From: Caulobacter vibrioides
GTDB taxonomy: Bacteria > Pseudomonadota > Alphaproteobacteria > Caulobacterales > Caulobacteraceae
Reading direction: 5' to 3'
DNA: 64,000 nucleotides
Assembly: GCF_002310375.3 (NCBI RefSeq)
Contig: NZ_CP023315.3
Location: 1,612,001-1,676,000, forward strand
How positions within the stretch are numbered: position 1 is the first letter of the stretch; each line of letters begins with the position of its first letter. Shown here piece after piece: positions 44,294-53,217 of this stretch. The translations under genes and the position numbers were made by a program. The notes beneath the pieces are model-generated. The model did not search any database, was not told where the DNA came from, and saw nothing but the letters and a program-made list of their open reading frames with translations.

Positions 44294-46375
44294 ATGAAAA
44301 CTGCACTCTTTCTCGGTAGCGCGATCGCTACGATCAGCGCGCCGTCGCTTGGCCTGGCGCAGGCTTCGTCGACCAGCTGGGTCAGCGAGGTCGTGATCAC
44401 CAGCCCACGCGGCAGCTTCACCGCACCGAGCGCGCTCAGCGCCACGCGCACCGCGACTCCGGTCGAAGAAATCCCGCAATCGATCCAGACCCTCACGCGG
44501 GGCCTCATTGAGGACCAGGCCCTGCAGACCCTGTCGGGCGCTCTGGTCAACGTCTCGGGCGTCACCCCGACCAGCACCGAACAGACTGTGCTGCAGCCAC
44601 CGATGATCCGGGGCTTCCCGGTCAGCTACTATTTCGACGGCGCCCCGACCTATCAGCTGCCCGCCGGCGTCGCCGACCCGGCCACCCTGATCAATGTCGA
44701 GCGGATCGAAGTGGCCAAGGGCCCGACCAGCACGCTTTACGGCGGCGGTTCGGGCGCCCCGCTCTCGGGGATCATCAATGTCGTTTCCCAGGATCCAGGC
44801 GAGACCTTCGGCGGCACGGTCGCTCTTCGCGCCGGCAGCTTCAACACCCTGGGGGCGGACGCCGCGATCAATCTGCCTGTGAACGGCAAGGTCGCGTTCC
44901 GACTGGCCGGCATGACTGAAAAGGCCGACAGCTACATCGACGAGATTGATAGCCGCCGCTACGCCTTCTTCCCGAGCCTGGCCGTCGAGATCGACGACAA
45001 GACTCGGCTGGTCGTTCGCGGTCGCTACAACCACCTCGAACAGCGCGAATACGCCGGCGTGCCGGCGGCGCTGACCTTCGCCCCATCCCTGGTCATCGAT
45101 CGCTACAAGTTCGCCGGCGCCTTGGACGCGCCGCGAACCCGGATCACGAACAAGCAGCTGACCGCCAACCTGACCCACAAGGTCTCAGACAAGCTCGAGG
45201 CCAACGTCACGGCCAGCCGCTATGAGGGCGCCTTCAAGGAGTGGTCGGCCTTTCCGTACGGCGAGATTGGCGGCACGGTCTACAACTTCGGCACCGCCTA
45301 CCTGCCGTCTGACACGACCGAAAACTACCTGACAGGCAGCCTGACGGCGCGTCTGGGCGAAGGACGTGTTCGACACCAGGTCCTGGTCGGCGTCGACTAC
45401 GACAAGACGCGCTACTTCGGCGCGATGTACTTCAATCCGGCCTGGGCGACCCTGGACTACGCCGCCGCGCGGCCTGTCGCCGCCTTTGGCGGTAATCCGC
45501 CCTTCTTCTTTGACCAGAACGACCGCATGCGTACGACGGCGGTCTTTGTCCAGGACCAGATCGCCATCGGCGAGCGCCTGGACATCACTGCCGGTCTGCG
45601 TTGGACGACACTGAAGATCCAAAGCAATGTCGGGGCGGCGACGACCGACACCGACAAGCGCCTGACGCCGCGGATCGGCGCGACCTATCGGATCGGCAAG
45701 GGCGTCTCGGCCTTCGCCGGATACGCCGAGGGCTTCAAGGGCGTGGTCGCAGGCGGCTTCTACGGCATCACCCCCAAGCCGGAAACGTCGCAGGCCTATG
45801 AGGGCGGCCTGAAGTTCGCCGCGCCGATAAAGGGGCTGACCGGCACGGTCTCGCTCTACCGGATCACGCGCCAGAACGTCATCACGGCTCATCCCACGAT
45901 CCCGTTCGTCTCGGTGCAGACTGGGGAACAGCGGTCCAAGGGCGTCGAAACCGATCTCGTCTACGAGCCCACGCCGGCGCTGTCGGTGCTGTTCAACTAC
46001 GCTTTCACCGACGCCGAGATCAGCAAGGACAACACCTTGCCCGTCGGCGACCGCCTGCGCGCCGTTCCCAAGCATTCTGGTCGCTTGGCCGCCAACTATC
46101 GCTTCAGGGGCGGCGACCTGAAGGGCCTGAGGATCGGTGGTGGCCTGACCGCCACGTCGAGCCGCGAACTGACCCTGCCCAACACCGTCGCCGCCAAGGG
46201 CCTGGCCCTGATCGACGCCCAGGCGTCCTACGATCTCGGTGTCGTCCGGATCGGCCTGTCGGTGGTCAATCTGGCCGGTCGCAAGGGCTTCGAGCCTTAC
46301 CAGTACTTCGGTGGTCCCTACGTGATCCCGACCCAGCCGCGCTCGGCGTTCATCAGTTTGCGGACGGTCTTCTAA
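44294..46375 (+). CDS. TonB-dependent siderophore-type receptor
   Basis: A 693-residue outer membrane receptor. After a signal peptide of about 23 residues the plug domain begins with SATRTATPVEEIPQSIQTLT and continues with VNVERIEVAKGPTSTLYGGG, the usual siderophore-receptor motif. The barrel ends with PRSAFISLRTVF, terminal Phe included. Such receptors bind ferric siderophores or other large ligands and are energised by TonB-ExbBD, which is not encoded in the window. No TonB-box/N-terminal signalling domain is visible. It lies between an exported dismutase and two exported DJ-1 proteins. Confidence 0.9.
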   Translation: MKTALFLGSAIATISAPSLGLAQASSTSWVSEVVITSPRGSFTAPSALSATRTATPVEEIPQSIQTLTRGLIEDQALQTLSGALVNVSGVTPTSTEQTVLQPPMIRGFPVSYYFDGAPTYQLPAGVADPATLINVERIEVAKGPTSTLYGGGSGAPLSGIINVVSQDPGETFGGTVALRAGSFNTLGADAAINLPVNGKVAFRLAGMTEKADSYIDEIDSRRYAFFPSLAVEIDDKTRLVVRGRYNHLEQREYAGVPAALTFAPSLVIDRYKFAGALDAPRTRITNKQLTANLTHKVSDKLEANVTASRYEGAFKEWSAFPYGEIGGTVYNFGTAYLPSDTTENYLTGSLTARLGEGRVRHQVLVGVDYDKTRYFGAMYFNPAWATLDYAAARPVAAFGGNPPFFFDQNDRMRTTAVFVQDQIAIGERLDITAGLRWTTLKIQSNVGAATTDTDKRLTPRIGATYRIGKGVSAFAGYAEGFKGVVAGGFYGITPKPETSQAYEGGLKFAAPIKGLTGTVSLYRITRQNVITAHPTIPFVSVQTGEQRSKGVETDLVYEPTPALSVLFNYAFTDAEISKDNTLPVGDRLRAVPKHSGRLAANYRFRGGDLKGLRIGGGLTATSSRELTLPNTVAAKGLALIDAQASYDLGVVRIGLSVVNLAGRKGFEPYQYFGGPYVIPTQPRSAFISLRTVF

Positions 46376-46401
46376 GGCGGCCGCGCTGGGGAGGCTAAAC
46401 C

Positions 46402-47649
46402 ATGACGACGTTTCACTCGTGCCTGTGGCGCGGCCTCCTTGGGTCGCTTGCCGCGATCCTGCTGCTGGGGATGGCCGCGCCATCCTCAGCCCAGCCGTCC
46501 GCTGCGTCTGGCGTCGACTTCGACGCGGCGCTACGCGGCTTGAAGTTCAAGCCCGAGAAGGTCGACGGCAATCAAGGCGCGAAGGGCAAGGCCAATGGCC
46601 TGCTCGACGCCGACGAAATGGCCTTGGCGGCGGCGATCCTCAACGGTCCCGATCGCCCTTTTGAGCCCAAGGGCGGTCTTGATCGCGCCAAACTCGTCGC
46701 AGCCTATGATCAGGCCATGATCAGCGCGCAGACCGACCTCGCGCGCCTGACCAAGACGTGGCCCACCGCGCCCCAAGTGGCGGCGGGCTATGCGCTGTTG
46801 GGCGAAGACTCTTATCTGGCCTTCAACGCCATGGCCGGCGCCTTCGGCGCCCCGATGAAGGGCGACTACACGCTGGCGCGGGCCCTTACGCCCTATCTGG
46901 CCGCAGATGGTGATGCTGACGGCGACGGCGTCTCCAATCGTGACGAGTACGCCGCAACGATCAAGGACGGCCGCGCCGCCTATATTCGGGCAGCGCTCGA
47001 TCCCGCCATCAAGCCAGCCAAGGCGGCTGCGGTGGCTGCGCCTGTCGCAGAAGCAACCCGTACCCTAGGCGTGGTGCTCTATCCAGGCTTCGAGGTTCTG
47101 GACGTCTTTGGGCCGGTCGAGATGTGGGCCAATACGCCGGGCCTTGAGGTCGTGATGATCTCGCAAGACGGCGGCCCGGTGCGCTCCGCCCAGGGGACGG
47201 TCGTCCATGCCGACTACAGTTTCGCCACGGCGCCGAGATTGGCGATCATGATGGTGCCCGGCGGAGCGGGGACCTACAGCCAACTTGAGAACCCAGCCCT
47301 GCTAAGCTTCTTGAACGTCCGCGACGCTGAGACGGAGTTCACCGCCTCGGTGTGCACCGGTTCGGCGATCCTGGCCAAGGCCGGCCTGCTCAAGGGGCGC
47401 AAGGCCACCAGCAACAAGGCGTTCTTCTCCTTGGCCGTTGAACAGGATCCGACCGTCAACTGGATCAAGCGCGCGCGCTGGGTGGAGGACGGGAAGTACT
47501 TCACCTCCTCGGGCGTCTCCGCCGGCACGGACATGGCCCTCGGCCTGATCGCCCGCCTGAAAGGCAAGGCCGAGGCTCATGCCCTGGCCAAGAGCCTCGA
47601 GTACGAATGGAGGGACGACCCCAGCTATGACCCCTTCGCCAAGCCCTAG
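46402..47649 (+). CDS. Exported EF-hand-like/DJ-1 (PfpI) fusion protein
   Basis: A 415-residue two-part protein. Residues 1-31 are a signal peptide (ending PSSAQ). The region 35-200 contains acidic repeats like calcium-binding loops: DGNQGAKGKANGLLDADE (55-72) and DGDADGDGVSNRDE (169-182). Residues 220-410 are a DJ-1/PfpI domain with YPGFEVLDVFGPVEMW (Asp234) and the nucleophile elbow VCTGSAIL with Cys318-Thr319. GGGGAGG precedes the ATG. The C-terminal half resembles isonitrile hydratase and AraC-type amidase domains. It is the first of two adjacent DJ-1 genes. Confidence 0.85.
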   Translation: MTTFHSCLWRGLLGSLAAILLLGMAAPSSAQPSAASGVDFDAALRGLKFKPEKVDGNQGAKGKANGLLDADEMALAAAILNGPDRPFEPKGGLDRAKLVAAYDQAMISAQTDLARLTKTWPTAPQVAAGYALLGEDSYLAFNAMAGAFGAPMKGDYTLARALTPYLAADGDADGDGVSNRDEYAATIKDGRAAYIRAALDPAIKPAKAAAVAAPVAEATRTLGVVLYPGFEVLDVFGPVEMWANTPGLEVVMISQDGGPVRSAQGTVVHADYSFATAPRLAIMMVPGGAGTYSQLENPALLSFLNVRDAETEFTASVCTGSAILAKAGLLKGRKATSNKAFFSLAVEQDPTVNWIKRARWVEDGKYFTSSGVSAGTDMALGLIARLKGKAEAHALAKSLEYEWRDDPSYDPFAKP

Positions 47650-47664
47650 ATTGGAGCCAACGCC

Positions 47665-48516
47665 ATGACCCTCGAACGACGTACGCTTTTGGGCGGCTTT
47701 GCCGGGGCGGCGGCGATTGCGCCGTTACTGGCGCTGGAAGCCGCCGCCGCCAAGTTGGCCTCGCCGCAGCAGGATGCGACTACGATCGCCGCCGAAGCCC
47801 ATGAGCGCCTCATGCAGGTGCCCGGCCTGCAGATGCATGGCGAAGAGGAAATCGCCATGCTCCTCTATCCAGGTTTCACGGCCTTGGATCTGGTCGGCCC
47901 GCACTACTTCTTCGCCTGCATGATGGGAGCGAAGGTGCATTTGGTCACCAACCAGGCCAATCTGGCGCCGGTCGCCAGCGACCTTGGTCTGGCGATCGCG
48001 CCGACCAAGACGCTGGCGGACTGCCCAGCCGATCTGACCTTGGTGTTCTGTCCGGGCGGCACATACGGCACGATCGCTGCGGCGTCGGATCGACCGACGC
48101 TCGCCTTCCTCAAGGACCGGGCCGCCCGCGCGCAGTGCGTCGCCAGCGTCTGCACGGGCTCGGTCATCCTGGGCGCGGCGGGGTTGCTCAAGGGGCGGAA
48201 GGCGACCTCGCACTGGGTGGCGCGCGAGCAGCTGAGCCATTTCGGGGCGACGCCAATCGATCAACGCGTGGTCAAGGATGGCAAGGTCGTCACCGGAGCC
48301 GGCGTTTCGGCGGGTCTCGACCTTGGGCTTGCAATTGTCGAAGCGCTTCGTGGCCGCCCCTATGCCGAAGCGCTGATGCTCCAGGCGGAGTACAGCCCCG
48401 CGCCACCGTTCCCTGGCGGAACCCCGGCAAACACCGATCCCGCCATCACCGGGCCCATGAACGACATGTTCACGCCGTTCCGGGACCAGATGTTGAAGCT
48501 GCCGTCACTCCCCTAG
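47665..48516 (+). CDS. Exported DJ-1/PfpI protein, isonitrile hydratase-like
   Basis: A 283-residue protein. The N-terminus MTLERRTLLGGFAGAAAIAP looks like a twin-arginine signal (RRTLLGG), so the enzyme is probably exported folded. The domain from residue 64 has LYPGFTALDLVGPHYFF (Asp75), CPGGTYGT, and SVCTGSVILGAAGLLKGRKA with nucleophile Cys163-Thr164, then GAGVSAGLDLGLAIV and EYSPAPPFPGGTP. These features match isonitrile hydratase (InhA-type), including Asp, Cys and Thr positions that I recall as catalytic in that enzyme. Activity on isonitriles is inference. It lies 15 bases after the EF-hand/DJ-1 gene. Confidence 0.85.
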   Translation: MTLERRTLLGGFAGAAAIAPLLALEAAAAKLASPQQDATTIAAEAHERLMQVPGLQMHGEEEIAMLLYPGFTALDLVGPHYFFACMMGAKVHLVTNQANLAPVASDLGLAIAPTKTLADCPADLTLVFCPGGTYGTIAAASDRPTLAFLKDRAARAQCVASVCTGSVILGAAGLLKGRKATSHWVAREQLSHFGATPIDQRVVKDGKVVTGAGVSAGLDLGLAIVEALRGRPYAEALMLQAEYSPAPPFPGGTPANTDPAITGPMNDMFTPFRDQMLKLPSLP

Positions 48517-49259
48517 GGTCGGTCTCCGCCTTTCGACCGGGGGGTGCGCGTCTCGGTGCTGTTCGCAATCGGGCGCTTGGCGTGTACAACGCGTGCAGGC
48601 TGAGCGCGGTTTTCGTACTTCGAACTCTGCGAGCTCACAAAAAATCCTTGGATCGATTTGTGTTCGTCCAATTTTCCCGCAGGGTGATTGGCATTGAACA
48701 TGTTTATTAAAATCAGATATTTATGACGAAATTCTCCGTAGCGCCCATGATGGATTGAGCAATTTATCGATATAAAACAATAGCTTATAGGGATTTGCGT
48801 GCAAAATGCGTGCATGCAGCTTCCAGAGTCTCGTCGTTGCCGCCACTTCGATTTCGTCCGTAAGCGTCCTTTTTAACCTGCGTTGGCGCCCTAGCGTCGG
48901 CACGCTTTCGTAGGCGTTTCAGGCTTCCCTCAAAATGCATCGGCGGTACGCAAAACTACGTCTCACCGGTTGGACAAAATGACTCATCTCACCCGTTCGG
49001 AACGTCTGCTTTCCGGATGCCCTAGTGAGATGAGCGGCACTGTCGCAGACAACGGCGACTGGGGCCATTGGTTAAGCTTCCTTTCTGTGGGCCAATCTTC
49101 TCGGTCCATTGGCCATCGCGTCGCGATGGCGGCCCATATGCACTCACCCAACCCGTCTTTTCGAGGGAGCTGCACACGTCTAGGGTGCGCACAATAAGCG
49201 TGACCGGCTCGCGACTGGGCGGTGCCCATCGGAGGGCCATCGACGCTACGGGAGCGACG
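48517..49259. other. Intergenic region, AT-rich, probable left edge of a defence island
   Basis: No convincing gene was found in these 743 bases. From about 48640 to 48900 the sequence is clearly AT-rich compared with everything to its left (for example ATTAAAATCAGATATTTATG near 48710), with the octamer TGCGTGCA repeated at 48796-48803 and 48807-48814. Short open frames exist on both strands but their products look random. No tRNA or attachment-site duplication was recognised. The promoter of the OLD-family nuclease gene should lie in the right half. Confidence 0.6.
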
Positions 49260-51398
49260 ATGCATATCTCCAAGCTACAGCTGGTGAACTACCGTAACTT
49301 CAGCCGCGCTGATGTGCTCTTCAAGTCCGGCATCAACACCATCATCGGCGAGAATGGCTCGGGCAAGACCAACCTCTTTCGTGCGATCAGGCTGCTACTC
49401 GACGACAATCTCCTGCGCGCGGTCTACCGCCTCGACGAAGGCGACTTCCACCGCGGCCTGGGCGACTGGCGCGGTCACTGGATCATCATCAGTCTCGAGT
49501 TCGACAACGTCTCGAAGGACGAGGCTATCCAGTCGTTGTTCCTCCATGGCGCGGGCAATATTGAGGACGGCGACATCGGCCGCGCCACTTACAACCTGAT
49601 CTTCCGGCCCAAGGCGGCGGTACGCGCGAAGTTGGCGGAACTGGAAGAGGGAGATGTCGATGGTCTAACCGACGTCCTGTCGGGAGTGACCATCGCGGAC
49701 TACGAGACGATCTTCACCGGCAAGAGCGAGGCGGATTTCACCGATCTCGACGTCTACAGGAACTTGGTTGGCGACTTCGACGCCGTGCGTTTCCCAGATG
49801 CGTCCTTCCCTCCGGAAATAGGTGGCAAAATCCCCGGCATCATGGCGGTGTCAAAGGAGGTCTGCTTTACCTTTGTCCAGGCGCTGCGGGATGTTGTCGC
49901 CGACTTCCAGAACAATCGGACCAATCCTCTCCTTACCCTGCTGAAGAGCAAGAGCGGCGAGATCGACCCTGCCGACTTCGCCCCGATAACCGCGATGGTT
50001 GAGGAGCTGAACACGGCGATCGAAGAGCTTCCGGACGTCGAGACCATCCGGTCCGACATCCTCGCCACCATCAACGACGCGGCTGGCGAGACCTATTCGC
50101 CTCACGGTCTGTCGATCAAGTCCGACCTCTCCAATGAGGCGGACCGTCTGTTCCAGTCTCTCAAGCTCTTCGTCGGCGAGGCCGAACCTGGTTACGAAGG
50201 CGCGATCCATGAGCTGAGCCTTGGCGGCGCCAACCTTATCTACCTCACGCTCAAGCTGCTCGAGTTCAAGTACCAGAAGGCGAAGCAGTCCTTCGCCAAC
50301 TTCTTGGTGGTCGAGGAGCCGGAAGCGCACATCCACACCCACATCCAGAAGACACTGTTCGATAGGCTGAACTACAGCGACACCCAGATCATCTATTCAA
50401 CCCATTCCACGCACATCTCCGAGGTCTGCAACGTCGAGACCATCAATGTGCTGGGGCGCAATGGCGGCGCTTGTGAGGTCTACCAGCCCGCAACCGGCCT
50501 GGGTCCAGAGGAGATCGGCAATATCCAGCGCTACCTCGATGCGGTGCGCAGCAACCTGCTTTTCGCCAAGAGTGTGGTGCTGGTCGAGGGGGACGCCGAG
50601 GAGATTCTCGTCCCGATTCTGATCAAGAAGGTCTTCGGGGTCAGTCTGGATGAGCTGGGCGTCAGCCTGATCAATATCCGAAGCACGGGCTTCGAAAATG
50701 TCGCGGTGCTGTTCCATGATCAGCGAATCCGCAAGCGCTGCGCCATCGTCACGGACCTGGACGATGCTTTTATCGACACGGCGCCAAACCCTCTGGACGA
50801 TGAGGACGACGAGAAGGTCAAGGAGGCAGCGCGCGCGGCTCAAAAGGCTGGCTTGGAGCGAAAGGCCGCTCTGGCCACGTTCACCCACGGAAACAGCTGG
50901 CTGACGACCCATTTCGCGGATCACACCTTCGAGGTGGACTTCCTCATCAGCGGGTCCAACGCCGCTAAAGTCGTCAGCATTCTGGGCGAGGTCTACAAGT
51001 CGCCGGCGACTATCGCGCTGGCAAAATCAGAACTTGAAGACAAGGATATCGCCGTCTCCGGCACCCGCATGCTCAGCATGGCCAACCGCATGGGAAAGGG
51101 GTGGTTCGCCATCCTGTTGGCCAAGGTGATCGACCACCACACCATCATTCCCAGCTACATTTTGGATGCGGTGTTCGCCGCCCACCTCATGCCCAGCACC
51201 GAGGTCTGGGCCAATATCCTCGCCTACCGGATCCGGCTTCAGGAGAAAGATGGCCTGATGGGGCCGACCGCGATCGCTGATGCTCGCGCCGCCCTGAAGA
51301 CCTATCGTGAGGGCGCGATCGACTTCCCGGCAATGCGCGCCGCCATGCTCAAGGCTCTGCCGGGAGACGAACTCAACGAAGTGCTGGCGGATTTCTAG
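49260..51398 (+). CDS. gajA: OLD-family ATP-dependent nuclease, Gabija GajA-like
   Basis: A 712-residue protein with an ABC-type ATPase domain followed by a TOPRIM nuclease domain, as in class 2 OLD proteins and GajA of the Gabija anti-phage system. Walker A GENGSGKT is at 30-37, signature LSLGG at 319-323, Walker B LVVEEPEAH at 349-357, and the H-loop STHS at 380-383. The TOPRIM motifs are LVEGDAEE (Glu443) and IVTDLDDAF (acidic residues at 499-502). It is longer than the 578 residues I recall for B. cereus GajA, mostly in the C-terminal part. ATG 49260 follows GGAG by five bases; an upstream in-frame extension lacks family features. A UvrD-like helicase follows after two bases. Confidence 0.85.
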   Translation: MHISKLQLVNYRNFSRADVLFKSGINTIIGENGSGKTNLFRAIRLLLDDNLLRAVYRLDEGDFHRGLGDWRGHWIIISLEFDNVSKDEAIQSLFLHGAGNIEDGDIGRATYNLIFRPKAAVRAKLAELEEGDVDGLTDVLSGVTIADYETIFTGKSEADFTDLDVYRNLVGDFDAVRFPDASFPPEIGGKIPGIMAVSKEVCFTFVQALRDVVADFQNNRTNPLLTLLKSKSGEIDPADFAPITAMVEELNTAIEELPDVETIRSDILATINDAAGETYSPHGLSIKSDLSNEADRLFQSLKLFVGEAEPGYEGAIHELSLGGANLIYLTLKLLEFKYQKAKQSFANFLVVEEPEAHIHTHIQKTLFDRLNYSDTQIIYSTHSTHISEVCNVETINVLGRNGGACEVYQPATGLGPEEIGNIQRYLDAVRSNLLFAKSVVLVEGDAEEILVPILIKKVFGVSLDELGVSLINIRSTGFENVAVLFHDQRIRKRCAIVTDLDDAFIDTAPNPLDDEDDEKVKEAARAAQKAGLERKAALATFTHGNSWLTTHFADHTFEVDFLISGSNAAKVVSILGEVYKSPATIALAKSELEDKDIAVSGTRMLSMANRMGKGWFAILLAKVIDHHTIIPSYILDAVFAAHLMPSTEVWANILAYRIRLQEKDGLMGPTAIADARAALKTYREGAIDFPAMRAAMLKALPGDELNEVLADF

Positions 51399-51400
51399 CG

Positions 51401-53197
51401 GTGTTTACCTGGGCACCTGACGATCTGAACCACGAGCAAGAGGCCGCGATCAATGAGCCGGGGAACGTGTTCCTGGTCGCATGCCCAGGGAGCGGCAAGA
51501 CCAGGACGCTGACCTACAAGATCGCTCGGCTGCTCTCGACCCTGACGTCCGAGAAGCAGTGGGTGATCGCCATCACATACACCCATCGCGCCGCCGACGA
51601 GATCGAGGAGCGTATCGAGCGGCTGGGCGTCGATACCTCGCAGCTATGGATCGGAACAATCCATTCATTTTGCCTGGATTGGATCATTCGGCCCTACGCC
51701 ATCTACCACCCGGATCTGCGGGACGGGTTCAAGGTGATGGATAGCCACGAAACAGAGGTTCTGCTCACCGAGCTCTGCGAGCCCTACGCCAGACAGCGGG
51801 TCACCTTTTGGGACTGCAACTATCACTTCACCCCGAGCGGGATGGTGCTGGCCTGCGAGGCAAAGAAGCAGGCGGCGGTGGGGGCCGTCCTAGCGGAATT
51901 TCACAGACGGCTGAAAGCCAAGCGACAGATCGACTATGAGCTCATCCTACGGTGCGCCCACGACCTGTTAGTCGCCAACCCCGCGGTTGGCGTTCTTCTC
52001 AACGCCATGTTCGCCTCCGTCTTGGTCGACGAGTACCAGGACACCAAGGAAATCCAGTATGCGATCCTGGCCGAGATACTTAAAGCCGGCGGCCGCAAGA
52101 CCATGGCCTTCATTGTCGGCGATCCGAACCAGGCGATCTATGGATCGCTAGGTGGCTATGCGATCTCCGCAGCTCAGTTTGGCGGCATGGCGGCGATTCA
52201 GTTCCGAGAGATGGCGCTATCGCGAAACTACCGCTCGTCGGAGCGTATCGTGGACTACTTCGCCAACTACAACGTCCACGCAACAACGATCGAGGCCGCC
52301 GCCAGGCACAAGCACGATACCAGCCTCGTCTCACACGACACCAAGACGTCAAAGGACGATCTGGAGGAGGAGTTGATCCGCCTGATCCGATATAGCGCGG
52401 AAACACTCGGCATTCCCCATCACGAGATCTGTATCGTCGCGCCTCAGTGGGTGCATCTAGCGGGGATGACACGGCGGCTGGTCGCGGCCTTACCGGAGTA
52501 CCGTTTTGATGGGCCGGGCATGGTCCCATTCGCGCGTGATATCGACAACTTCTGGTACAAGCTCTCGCGGATCGTCCTGACCGAAGCATCGCCCGGCATG
52601 TACGTCCGCCGCCTGCGCTGGGCGGGCGAGGTTCTGGTCGCCCTCGACGACTCCGGCGCCAACGTCTCGAACCTGTCCCGCAAATCCTTCCTACGCGATT
52701 GCAATTCGGTAGTTTGTACCGAGGCGGATGGGTTGACTTACCTCAGGCAGGTCTTCGACCTTTTGTTTGCGAGGATTGGCATCGACCACCGCAAGCTCCC
52801 GGCGCTGGTGGATCATCACACCGCCTTCTTCGAGAGCTCTCAGGCGCGCATTGATCGCCTCAAAAAGGAGGGCGCGGCCTTTATCGGCGAGATCTCAACC
52901 TTCCGCCGTGTCTTCGAGGCGCGGACGGGCATCACCGTGTCGACCATCCACGGTGTGAAGGGAGCGGAATTCGATACTGTCATCGCCTACGCGCTGCTGC
53001 AGGACTACGTCCCGCACTTTAACGATCCGACCAAGCAGATGAGCGCCAACAAGCTGCTCTACGTCATCGCATCCCGCGCAAGGAAGCATCTCCACCTGAT
53101 TTCGGAGCGGGGGCGGATGAAGGGAGGGGGGTACGGCGAGTACCAGACGACCGCCGTTCTCGCGGCCTGTAAGTTTGCTTACGATCCCGTACCCTGA
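51401..53197 (+). CDS. gajB: UvrD/PcrA-like helicase, Gabija GajB-like
   Basis: A 598-residue superfamily 1A helicase. The Q motif LNHEQ is near residue 9, Walker A ACPGSGKT is at 27-34, DEYQD at 210-214, GDPNQAIYG at 240-248, the LSRNYRSSERIVDYF motif near 280, STIHGVKGAEFDTVIAYALL near 515 and the final LLYVIASRARKHL. It starts at GTG 51401 two bases after the nuclease gene, so both are translated together. In Gabija, GajB senses nucleic acid and activates GajA; that this pair works in the same way is inferred from family and gene order. The 3' end faces the exonuclease gene. Confidence 0.87.
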   Translation: MFTWAPDDLNHEQEAAINEPGNVFLVACPGSGKTRTLTYKIARLLSTLTSEKQWVIAITYTHRAADEIEERIERLGVDTSQLWIGTIHSFCLDWIIRPYAIYHPDLRDGFKVMDSHETEVLLTELCEPYARQRVTFWDCNYHFTPSGMVLACEAKKQAAVGAVLAEFHRRLKAKRQIDYELILRCAHDLLVANPAVGVLLNAMFASVLVDEYQDTKEIQYAILAEILKAGGRKTMAFIVGDPNQAIYGSLGGYAISAAQFGGMAAIQFREMALSRNYRSSERIVDYFANYNVHATTIEAAARHKHDTSLVSHDTKTSKDDLEEELIRLIRYSAETLGIPHHEICIVAPQWVHLAGMTRRLVAALPEYRFDGPGMVPFARDIDNFWYKLSRIVLTEASPGMYVRRLRWAGEVLVALDDSGANVSNLSRKSFLRDCNSVVCTEADGLTYLRQVFDLLFARIGIDHRKLPALVDHHTAFFESSQARIDRLKKEGAAFIGEISTFRRVFEARTGITVSTIHGVKGAEFDTVIAYALLQDYVPHFNDPTKQMSANKLLYVIASRARKHLHLISERGRMKGGGYGEYQTTAVLAACKFAYDPVP

Positions 53198-53217
53198 CAC
53201 TGCCCATGCGTTCGATG

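Noticed and set aside
45185..46483. 432-codon minus-strand frame opposite the TonB receptor
   Set aside because: Shadow; the plus-strand receptor is unmistakable.
48513..48815. 100-codon minus-strand frame in the AT-rich gap
   Set aside because: No ribosome binding site, composition unlike the surrounding genes, and it overlaps the end of the DJ-1 gene.
49068..49259. 64-codon N-terminal extension of the OLD-family nuclease
   Set aside because: Lacks similarity to the family, which begins just before the Walker A strand; ATG 49260 has a proper GGAG.
48517..49259. tRNA gene or attachment site next to the island
   Set aside because: No cloverleaf could be recognised and no direct repeat pairs with the right side within the window.
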